DNA of 52,500 nucleotides from Cryptococcus deneoformans JEC21. Lineage: Eukaryota; Basidiomycota; Tremellomycetes; Tremellales; Cryptococcaceae. The DNA is taken from the NCBI RefSeq assembly GCF_000091045.1, contig NC_006692.1:684721-737220 (forward strand), read 5' to 3'. Positions within the stretch are counted from its first letter, which is position 1. The number at the start of each line of letters is the position of its first letter. Under the pieces are notes generated by a model. It made no database searches. It saw nothing but the letters and a program-made list of their open reading frames with translations, and had not been told where the DNA came from. The position numbers and the translations under genes were made by a program. This document shows, in pieces, positions 44,503-52,500 of the stretch.

Positions 44503-45964
44503 TTAGAGAAGAACTTGGTTCGTCGCGTTCTTGGTGAGCGTTTTCTGCAAGACTGTCAGTCGGTAAATCCCAAAAAAAAAAGATGAAGACGCACGTTGGG
44601 AAGGACGATACAGCTCCTGACCATTGTTTCCGGCGCCAACGAGACTTCCGACGCCAAAATGGTGACGCTAATCTTGCCCTTGACTTCCCGCTCAAACTCT
44701 TGTTCGCCATCGACTCTTGACCACGCGCCGATATGGGAATTGGTGCCGACGATACTGTTCAACGCACAGCTGTGCTTTTCCAACGTAGATCCTTCGAGGA
44801 CGATGGCGTCCTTGATTCGGACGCCTGGGCCGACAGTCACGTTGGGGCCGATGGCGACGTTGGGGCCGATCTTGGCGGAGGGGTCGATGGTGGCAGAGGG
44901 GTCGATGAAGGTGGGTGCGATGATGTTGGGAGCGGCGGGGGCGAGGAGGGATGGGTTGGTGAGTTTGTAGTTGGAGAGGTAGAGGGCAGTGGCAGTCACC
45001 GCAGAGCTTGTTTGGCGCGTCAACTGGTAAATATCATTTTTATAAAGGAAAAGGACTCACGCAGCGGTCTTGATTTGTCGCCAGAAATCGTGTGTCTGGT
45101 AGACATACATTTTCCTAGCGGCAGCCAGCGGCACGATCACATCTTGCTCGAGACGAAGAATCTCGTCGGGCTTGACGAGGGGGTCTTCCCTGTCGAACGC
45201 GGCCAAGTCAGTCGCGACGCGTCTTTTAGAGTAAGCGGAAAGACTCACGCCGCGCGAGCCGTCTTTTCGTCCATCGCAACCTTGATCACGTCAAACAAGG
45301 ACTTGTCAAAGAGGTAGACGCCGCCGTTGACAATGTTGGAGATCCAGCCTTCGGGCTTTTCGACGTAGTGGACCATCTGGTTGGTCTCTGGGTCAGTGAC
45401 GATGCAGCCGTACTGTGTAGCGGTCTCCTTCTTGACGTTGACACCCATGATGGTGCCGGTCCCGCCGTGGGAGGTGTGCAGCTCGAGCATCTCGGCAAAG
45501 GGAAAGGAGCAGCAGATGTCAATGTTGCAGATAAAGATGTGCTGCGGGACGGGAGGGCGGAGGATCGAGTCCCGGACTGGCAGACATCAGCGCACGGTAG
45601 CGGGAGAAGCGGGCAGCAGACTGACAGTGGTAGAGTCCTCCGGCTGTGCCGAGGGCCTTGTACTCGCGCAGGTAGCTGATGGCGATGTTGGGGAACTCGC
45701 GCTTGGCCTCCTTGACGAAGGCGGCCATCTGGGAGTCGTCGTAGAAGCCGATGATGATGACTTCGGTGAGGTCTGGCACTTTGGAGAGGGCCTGGAGCGG
45801 GTGCCATATCATGGGCTTCCCAGCGACGGGCAGCAGCGGTTTGGGGCCTGCAACGTGTCAGCGGGCGGTTAAGGGGAGTCGGGCTTACAGTCGAGGGTGA
45901 GGGGCCGCATGCGGGTGCCCTTGGAGGGGCCGCCTACGAGGATGACGCCTTTGGTGCTGGGCAT
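44503..45964 (-). CDS. GDP-mannose pyrophosphorylase, GMPPA (alpha)-like
   Basis: Six exons: 45964-45889, 45847-45626, 45576-45249, 45189-45061, 45006-44595, 44544-44503 (402 aa; human GMPPA is 420). The N-terminal nucleotidyltransferase starts MPSTKGVILVGGPSKGTRMR, PLTLDCPKPLLPVAGKPM. The Gly-Gly-Pro-x-Lys-Gly-Thr-Arg loop is of the GMPPA type, not the GMPPB/Psa1 GGxGTRLRPLT type. Then come YLREYKALGTAGGLYHFRDS, CNIDICCSFPFAEMLELH, TDPETNQMVHYVEKPEGW and NGGVYLFDKSLFDVI. The C-terminal half has a left-handed beta-helix: hexapeptide units from PTFIDPSATIDPSAKIGPNV to NSIVGTNSHIGAWSR. In animals GMPPA lowers GMPPB activity in response to GDP-mannose, so a regulatory role in GDP-mannose supply is likely. 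It shares a 368-bp divergent promoter with the BOI-like gene. Confidence 0.9.
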
Positions 45965-45976
45965 GGCGGGGTGGAG

Positions 45977-46024
45977 AGTGAGAGTGAGAGTGCGAGTGCG
46001 AGTGCGAGTGCGAGTGAGAGTGAC
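45977..46024. repeat. 6-bp minisatellite in the GMPPA-like 5' leader
   Basis: Eight tandem units of AGTGMG (two AGTGAG, four AGTGCG, one AGTGAG, one AGTGAC) begin 12 bp upstream of the start codon. On the gene's own strand this is a CACTCK pyrimidine-rich repeat. It probably lies in the 5' untranslated leader and may vary between strains. Confidence 0.85.
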
Positions 46025-46104
46025 GGGGAGACATGAAGACATAAGATACACGATACACCCAGAGCTTGTTCCCCGACCCTGAGCGGCCAGATCCTAATCA
46101 GACT

Positions 46105-46270
46105 AGGAACGTTTTCTAGCCCGACTATAACCCTATTATAATGCCGCTAATCAGATCAGGATCACTTTCTAATGAAACCAGGCACATTTTCTAATGCCCT
46201 GCGCAACCAGGAACACTTTCTAATGCCCTAATCAAATGCTCTGCTCAAACAGGAACACTTTCTAATGCCG
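46105..46270. repeat. Dispersed 17-20 bp repeat in a divergent promoter
   Basis: Five copies share the core AGGNNCANTTTCTAATG: 46105-46119 (diverged, AGGAACGTTTTCTAG), 46158-46174, 46180-46198, 46209-46227 and 46251-46269. The last two are nearly identical (AGGAACACTTTCTAATGCC). A sixth partial TTTCCTAATC sits at 46276-46285. Centre-to-centre spacing is about 22-50 bp and all are in the same orientation. The array lies between the GMPPA-like and BOI-like starts and may be a cluster of binding sites. Confidence 0.8.
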
Positions 46271-46332
46271 CCCGCTATTTCCTAATCCGTATTCCAAGCA
46301 TCTCTTTCCACTCTCCACTTCTCCCCACCAAC

Positions 46333-49300
46333 ATGGCGCTCACAGTCCGCGCCATACACACCTTTGTCGCAGAGCATGGCGACGAGCTCGACTTCCAGGC
46401 CGGCGACCACATCGTCGTCCTTGAGAAAGACGAGGCCTTTGGCGACGGCTGGTGGAGAGTGAGTACCCGCCCCATCCCGCCCATCCCGCCCATCCCGCTC
46501 ACCATCCTCCTCTAGGGACGGAATCCAAAGGGCGAAGAAGGCCTCTTCCCGGCAACATACATCTCCGAGTCGCCTCCCACTCCTCCCGAGCCCGCTTCGC
46601 CTGCCACGCCAGAGACGCCCGCTGCCGCCGCGCCCGCCGGCACCCCGGCCGTCCTCGCGGAAAATCCCGTCAACGGCAAGCAGCCTTCCGTCCACACCCA
46701 AACACCGCCTGCCGCCATCCCCACTCCCACGCCCACTCCGCCTCGCCCGCAAGCCGACGATCCCACTCCCGGCGCTTGGCCTGCCGACAACAACAACCTC
46801 GCCGTCCCTGAAATAGCCATCCCCAACGAGTCTCCAAAGGGCACGACCGATGCGCAAGGTGGCATCCTCGAGTCGGCAACAGCGACTGCCGGTGCCGCCG
46901 CTGCGAATGTCGGCAACGTCATGAACCGCACCATAGGTGACATCCAGGATGCCATCGAGTCTTATGCGCGACCCGAGAGCGATGACGAGCATGAGCACGA
47001 AGAGTTGGGTATCGGCCAAGATGCAAGGGCAAAGCTGGTTGAGCAAGCGAGACTGGCCAACGAGAAGCGAGAAAGGGATGAGACCGGGTTTGTATACTCG
47101 GACGAGAGTGAAGATGAGGAAGAAGACTTTGGAAAGAGCTTGCCTCTGGTCACCAAGTCTAGGACAAGTATCGGGACAGAGTCGCAGGACGTGAACGGTT
47201 TCCACGAGAACGTCGTCAAGGAGGAGCCTGTAACTTTTGAAAGCATCGACACGGAGCCTGTTGCTCTGATCCCCGCACCTGTTGTGGCCTCGTCCACGGC
47301 TGCTGCTACTGCCGCTGCTCCTTCAGCCGCAGCCGCAGCCCCAGCCACAGCTCCAGCTCCAGCCGAGCCCGAATTGACTCCTCTCGTACCCACCTCTTCT
47401 GACCAACGTGAGCCATCTGTCGGCACTCTCCAACCAGCATTCGTCCCGGCCACCCCTCCTCTTGTCCAAACGCCTACTTCCCAAGGTGCCACCACCCCGA
47501 CCCCTTTCGCTCAAAACGCCGCACCACCGAGCTCGACATCCAACCGTTCGTCCAGCATCCCGGCCAAACCTGCGACTAGCTGGACTGTGGACGATGTTGT
47601 GTCTTGGGCCCAGGCAAAGGGTTTTGACGACAGTATCTGTGACAAATTTAGGGGCAAGTGTCTCCCTTTTTTGATAAAAAAAACGTGACAATGCTAACCG
47701 CGACGACAGAACACGAGATCTCTGGTGATGTCTTGCTTGAACTGGACGCCAACCTCCTCAAGGAGCTCGATATCCCCGCATTTGGCAAACGTATGCGGAT
47801 CGCAGCAGCCATCACCGAGCTTCGACGTCCTTCCTCCATGGTCTCTTCGTCCTCCCAGCAATTCTCCCCTTCTGGCTTGCCTACCCACATGTCGCCAGGT
47901 GTTTCAGTGCGCGGCATGAGCGCTCCACCATCTTCATACAGTGTCGGTGCCGCCGGTCAGCCATTCCCGTCTACTCCTCCCCTGTCTACCCCGCCCATGC
48001 CGAGTCATTCAGAGGAATCGGGTGCGTACAGCGTATGGGCGCATCAGCCGAGGAAACATAGCGGAGGCGCACACGCTGCGCCTCTCGTGATGGAGTCGAT
48101 CAACGAGAATCACTCGCAGGCCCGCTCCTCTTCCCAACCCCAACCCCAAACTCAATCCCAGCCCCAACTCGCAGCGGACAAGACCGCTTCCAATCGCTCC
48201 TCCCAACCGCCTCCTTCTTCCAACACTGCACCCAGCTCAGTCCGTGCCAGCACCAACACCGCGGCAAGCACACCCGTCAGCCCCATCACCCCCGGCGCCA
48301 GCTCCACCGTCACCAAACGCGATTCTCTCGGGTCTCTGGGCCACAAGCGCGGGAAACCGAGTGGAGACTCCAAAGATCGATTGAGCTTTTTCGGAAGGAA
48401 CCGGAAACCGCCTGCACCCCTCGCTGGCGGGGGTACCGGTGCTGTCTCGCCCACTACAGGCGAGCATCAACAGGCAACGAAATCGTCGTCTTCAAGACTT
48501 GGGTTTGGGAGCAGTAAAGTACATCAGATGCAGCCTGCCAGCCCGCAGAACAAGCGCGTCTCGGGCCCTACCCCGGCGACGGGTGGTGGTGGCGCAGCAG
48601 CATCGATGAACGGCGGCGGCGCCTTGAAACAAATCGGTACGCCCGATCACGCCGGTTACCTCAAAAAGAAGGGAGAGCGGTACGGCGGATGGAAATCTCG
48701 CTACGTCGTCCTCAAGGGCTCTACACTCTACATTCTCAAATCTGAAAACGCGGACAGTCTCAAGGACCGGATCGACCTCCTCCACACCCACCGAATCATG
48801 GCGGACGAAAATGCAAACCCGGGTTCGTACGGTTTCCGGCTCGCGCCGTCGAGCCACGGGACTGCGGCTCCGGCTCCGGCCGCGTCTGCGTCTGCAAAGA
48901 GCCACACTTTCTCGTCGAGCGAGCAGACGGTGGTGAGGGGGTGGATGAAGGCGTTGTTGAAGGCGACGATTGCGAGGGATTATACCAAGCCGATCACGAG
49001 CTCGTGTAATATCCCGACGATACCGCTCGCAGAGGCCCAGGCGCTTGCGCCGAGACCGCCTAGTCCCACGACGAGAGCGGCTATGCAGCGGGCTACGAGG
49101 AGAGAAAATCCAAACCAGCTGACTCCGCATGACGCTAATATCTTGGTATGTTTAACTTTATGCACAAGGGGGCTAGTCAATGTCTGCCGTAAAACTGACC
49201 ACTATATCTTAGATGAGTTTGGATACTTCTTCTGGAGAAAAGCGTCGCGCGAGCCAGAACCTTGGGGTGGCGGGTGCGTCCCCAGCTCGGCCAAGCCGGG

Positions 49301-49782
49301 ATATGAGACGCCCTTCTAGCAACTTTAGCCAAAACACACAAAAGCCGGCGTCTGGCGCCACTGCTGCCCCTCTTGGTGCGGTGGCGGTGCCTAGCAGCGA
49401 TCGCGCTCCTAGCGACATCTCCACATCCGAAGCCCCCCAGCTTCTTGAATGGGTCAACACCCATCTCCCAGCGACCTACCCTCGCGCAACCGCCCTCCCT
49501 CAATCATTCATCTCTGGCGAAGTCATCTTCCTCCTCGTCAAGTCTCTTTCCGGCATCGAGCCTAGTCCTCCCGTTGCTCCTGGAGCTTTCAACCCCGAAA
49601 CCGATGGACAGCCGGGGTTGGATGGGCTGATAGCGATGATGGATATGCTTGTCGATGCGGGTGTCAAGATTGATGGGATTAGTATCAATGAAGTTAGGGT
49701 GGGCGATACGAATGGGGTGGTGAGGTTGTTGAAGAGCGTGCAGGATTGGCATGGGAGTGGACAGGCGGGCGCGCAGTCATGA
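46333..49782 (+). CDS. BOI1: BOI1/BOI2-like polarity protein (SH3-SAM-PH, plus CH-like C-terminus)
   Basis: Four exons: 46333-46458, 46516-47653, 47710-49145, 49213-49782 (1089 aa). Yeast Boi1/2 link Cdc42 polarity to exocytosis and bud growth. SH3 domain at residues 1-57: ALTVRAIHTFVAEHGDELDF, DGWWRGRNPKGEEGLFPATY. SAM domain at about 396-460 (TSWTVDDVVSWAQAKGFDDS, LLELDANLLKELDIPAFGKR). PH domain at about 734-845 (AGYLKKKGERYGGWKSRYVV), with low-complexity Ala/Pro/Ser/Gln linkers. The SAM domain is split by an intron (47654-47709) that must start with GC (G|GCAAGT). Residues of about 973-1078 (LLEWVNTHLP, FISGEVIFLLVKSLSG, DTNGVVRLLKSVQDWH) look like a calponin-homology fold, which yeast Boi proteins lack. 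BOI1 is used for the family. Confidence 0.9.
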
Positions 49783-50147
49783 AACAAGAGGGATTTTGGT
49801 AATTGATCAGTATTTATTTAGGTAAAACGGAGGAGGGAGGAAAAGAAAGAAAAAAAAGGGTTTGCATATAATAGTTTACTTTTCATCTTGCTTATTATAA
49901 GATTATACAGTTGATTTAAAAAGATGTGAGAACAGAATGGGTTTGCTCGTAAAGATTTTTGCGGCGGTGGTTTGCATCGCGGATGCTAATAAATTAAGAG
50001 ATTAGATAAGCGTTTTTGATTATCGTAGTTTCGGCCGACGGACAGTGGCGTGATGGGAGGTACTACGCTGGTATATTCCTGACGCACTGTCATTTTGTGG
50101 TACCAAAACCATCTCCAACGAGTTCCAGGCAGCCCACACTCTGCAGC
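49783..50147. other. Intergenic between the BOI-like gene and the F-box-like ORF
   Basis: AT-rich 3' flank of the BOI-like gene with A-runs at 49830-49860, followed by the leader of the next ORF. The minus-strand frames 49986-50450 and 50020-50433 cross into the F-box-like gene and are not supported. Confidence 0.45.
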
Positions 50148-50993
50148 ATGGCACAAACTTTCTTGTCTGGTTTCCACTCTTTCCCTCCTGATATTCAGCA
50201 AAAAGTGTACGATCTTGTATGCCAAACGCCCACCCCCCTTGGCTTGATACAGACATGTCGATCGCTCTACAACACCCATGTCCACCATTTGTACCGTGAC
50301 GTGGTCCTTGACAGGAAAAATGCGGCAAAGTTCTTCTACCCGATCCTCCACGCTGTTGGTAGTGATGAAGATGAAGATGAAATGCCGACGGTAGACTGGG
50401 ATGATGATGATGACCCGCCAGAGAGGTGGCCACGGAAGGAAAGACAGCAAGTCTTCCAGCTCGATCGATCAGATCCGCCGCCGGTACATATAGCCCTTTT
50501 CCGACCTACAGCGCGCAAGCTACTGCTTCTCAACGAAATTTCAAGCATCACCTTTTTGGACGAAGAAGCAGTGTATCAAACTGAGCGAGCGGCGCTTTTT
50601 TACTACAAGATGATGAGCAGCTACGCGAGCTTGAAGGCTATAGCCTCGTGCGGGGGCTATGTGCAAGAGGTGCTCTTTCTGCTGGCTGACCGTATTGTGT
50701 TTGGGGCGGATGTGGTTGCAAAGTACATGGAGTACGGACAGGGACCGCGTCGTGGTGGTGGTTGGGAGGAAAAGGTGCGGAACTTGAGCTATGCGTTCCG
50801 TGGCCCTACGTCGGTGCGAGTCGAGATCCCGGAGGATATGGAGGAGGAGGAGGAGACGGGGGAGGCCGAGATGTGCATGAACAGGGCGCTGATCTACCTG
50901 GGATGCATCGAGCTAGAGCGGCGTGTTACGAGCAGCGTAAAAGGGCCGGAGCCTGGGCGCAAAACAAGGTTGCAACAAGGGGGGGTAGTATAA
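50148..50993 (+). CDS. F-box-like protein, single exon
   Basis: This uninterrupted frame of 281 aa starts at MAQTFLSGFHSFPPDIQQKV. The pattern FPPDIQQKVYDLV..., then IQTCRSLYNTHVHHLYRDVV resembles the helical F-box followed by an 'L..C' stretch, as in fungal F-box proteins that recruit substrates to SCF ligases. The middle is acidic (DEDEDEMPTVDWDDDDD) and the C-terminal part is glutamate-rich, then basic. No LRR or WD repeats are seen. It is the only confident intronless gene here. The F-box call is by pattern only; it may simply be a fungus-specific hypothetical. Confidence 0.6.
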   Translation: MAQTFLSGFHSFPPDIQQKVYDLVCQTPTPLGLIQTCRSLYNTHVHHLYRDVVLDRKNAAKFFYPILHAVGSDEDEDEMPTVDWDDDDDPPERWPRKERQQVFQLDRSDPPPVHIALFRPTARKLLLLNEISSITFLDEEAVYQTERAALFYYKMMSSYASLKAIASCGGYVQEVLFLLADRIVFGADVVAKYMEYGQGPRRGGGWEEKVRNLSYAFRGPTSVRVEIPEDMEEEEETGEAEMCMNRALIYLGCIELERRVTSSVKGPEPGRKTRLQQGGVV

Positions 50994-51151
50994 TCATTAA
51001 AATGATGATCCAGAGTTTTGACAGATCATTTTTTTTTTATTACCCTGCAAAAAATCCAGATTTCATTCCCAACGGAGCGTATAATTTACATGCATTTCAT
51101 CCCGTACATCTATCCCAAAAAGACAACTCTATGCCGCCGTAAGAAAACAAT

Positions 51152-52477
51152 TTAAACGCCCATTAGAGGCGCAGTTTTTGCGTCTGTGATTGTCCTCAAC
51201 ACGTAGTCGTCGCCATTCTGGGTGATATATCTAACCCAAGGAAGAGCCTGTCACAGTCACACAAGAAGAGATTAGATCCAGTCACTTTTGGGTCTTGCAA
51301 GCAGAGAGAGAAAAGAGACCACGTACCTTGTAACCAGACTTTTCCACAATTTTAAGATATCGTACTTGTATACCAGAAACGGTAAAGTAGGGAATTTCAA
51401 ATTTCACGGATATAGGTGCGCGCTTATCAAGCTCCTCATTCCTGACACTCGGAAGACCAAAGTGTGCGCGCATAAGATAATCTCTTCCTCCGGCAAGTTG
51501 CTTTATCTTCCACACAAACGCCGACTTTTCTGGTGCGTACACTACTGACCCGACGGATGCCTGATTTCGTGTGTGAATTATTCAGCAATCCGCTGTTTAT
51601 GAGGGTGGAAGACTTACTCTGAACTTTGGACTATCCGCATCATCCGGCACAGGCACATAAATTTCCACATTATTCGCCGTACTCCTTCTCTTGAACTGTC
51701 CCTTGATCTTGACCATATACTCCACTCTCGATCCTCTATGACTCTCCACACTAGCTTCGACGAACACTAGGGGTTTCACTGGCGTCGAGAGCCTATAGCT
51801 CATGAGCTCAAACTCTCCATCAGGCGGGATGAAGGAAATGGTTCTGTCATTTTCAAATCGAGATAGTCGGACACACTGGTGGAATTTGACATCTTCCATT
51901 TCGATCGATTTTCCTCGCGCGGCACGGCCAGTGGTTTCAAACATGACCTTGTCGTTGAGGCCTAGACGGAGTTCGGGCATGCCGGAAAGGTAGCATTTCA
52001 TCTTGACAGCACCGAGAATTTCAGAGCGAATGACATTGCCCGATGCATTGACCTAAATCCAAGCGGTCAGGTCTTTGGGGGTTGCGATGGGACGTGAAGT
52101 GACCGAGACGACGGAGACGTACGAGCAAGTTGACACTTTCCACAACATCGAGGAACACTTCATTCTTCCGATATCTAATTCCTTCTGAACGCCATGAGAC
52201 GGCATTAGTGACGGCCATAGGCGGCCGGACTTGCACTTCAAGTTTGTGAGATTCTTGAGTAATGTATCTGTTCTCAAAGAGTCAGTCCAAGGTATCCACT
52301 ATGCGGCACTCTTTACAAAAAAAAAAAAAAAGAAAAAAAGACCTACTCTTGCAAGATCTTGCTCTCTGTGGTTTGGGGATATCCAAAATCCATCATCTCA
52401 TCCAATAACTCGTAGATGATCACAAAGTTGTCTCGAATCGATTCCTCTTCGAGCTCTTTGAAGTACTCTGTGAGGAC
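51152..52477 (-). CDS. APM1: AP-1 clathrin adaptor medium chain (mu1), C-terminal part
   Basis: Partial gene; the 5' exons are beyond the window. Visible exons: 52477-52347, 52267-52123, 52052-51618, 51560-51327, 51247-51152 (346 aa to the stop). AP-1 mu reads YxxPhi sorting signals at trans-Golgi and endosome. The sequence runs VLTEYFKELEEESIRDNFVI, YELLDEMMDFGYPQTTESKI, then the mu-homology domain: WRSEGIRYRKNEVFLDVVES, SGMPELRLGLNDK and SFIPPDGEFELMSYRL. The C-terminus ALPWVRYITQNGDDYVLRT is diagnostic of AP-1 mu. The upstream intron is present in part, with its acceptor CAG at 52478-52480. It fits the trafficking theme of the region (exomer, GARP, VPS9). Confidence 0.96.
52317..52340. repeat. 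A-rich tract inside an APM1 intron
   Basis: Fifteen A followed by G, seven more A, then G. On the APM1 strand this is a long T tract near the 5' side of intron 52346-52268. It is a simple repeat prone to length variation or sequencing error and does not affect coding. Confidence 0.8.
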
Positions 52478-52500
52478 CTGCGGGTAACGGTCAGCTCCCG

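Noticed and set aside
46282..47205. 307-codon minus-strand open frame, Gly/Arg-rich
   Set aside because: A shadow of the GC-rich BOI-like exon 2; the sense strand carries clear SH3 and later SAM and PH domains.
48492..49130. 212-codon minus-strand Arg-rich frame
   Set aside because: Opposite strand of the PH-domain exon; composition is a by-product of the sense codons.

Overview
The window is fungal nuclear DNA and looks like the Cryptococcus neoformans/gattii complex. Most genes carry several introns of about 45-80 nt with GTRNGY donors and CTRAY-type branch sites; I count about 120 introns in 24 gene calls. The reconstructed UXS1 is 410 aa, with NAD-binding and YxxxK motifs, and a class I/III-type chitin synthase lies about 7 kb away. 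From memory this matches the UXS1-CHS2 neighbourhood of C. neoformans (CNAG_03322 to CNAG_03326); no database was consulted. I saw no rRNA, tRNA, transposon or CRISPR. Gene models were built by hand: splice sites were chosen so that reading frame and family motifs are kept. Every complete multi-exon model sums to a multiple of three.

Layout. 0-10 kb: the 5' part of a 2-oxoglutarate/Fe(II) oxygenase (-), a LIZ1/FEN2-like MFS permease (+), a WW-domain protein (-), a small single-TM protein (+) and a Zn2Cys6 transcription factor (-). 10-21 kb: PRPP synthetase (-), a gene-poor 2.9 kb gap, a YTP1-like membrane protein (+), the RFC4/RFC2 clamp-loader subunit (+) and mitochondrial phosphatidylserine decarboxylase PSD1 (-). 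21-29 kb: RMI1 (+), an ING-family PHD protein (-) with a possible small ORF just upstream, a MID2/WSC-like wall sensor (+) and a hypothetical secreted or membrane protein (-).

29-52 kb is rich in cell-surface and trafficking genes: chitin synthase CHS2 (+), an exomer cargo adaptor (ChAPs family, -), GARP subunit VPS52 (+), a CHZ1-like acidic nuclear protein (-), UXS1 (+), the Rab5 GEF VPS9 (+), a GMPPA-like GDP-mannose pyrophosphorylase (-), a BOI-like SH3-SAM-PH protein (+), an F-box-like ORF (+) and the 3' part of APM1 (AP-1 mu, -). UDP-xylose and GDP-mannose donors, chitin synthase and the trans-Golgi/endosome machinery that sorts wall enzymes therefore lie side by side. Nothing shows that they are co-regulated.

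The most unusual observation is a predicted 1-nt internal exon in the PRPP synthetase gene. It is flanked by two well-formed introns and is needed to keep the conserved reading frame. Other points are three GC-AG introns, a three-copy acidic motif in the RMI1 tail, a repeat array in the GMPPA-like/BOI promoter, a 440-nt intron in UXS1, and a calponin-homology-like C-terminus on the BOI protein. I found no convincing wholly new system.
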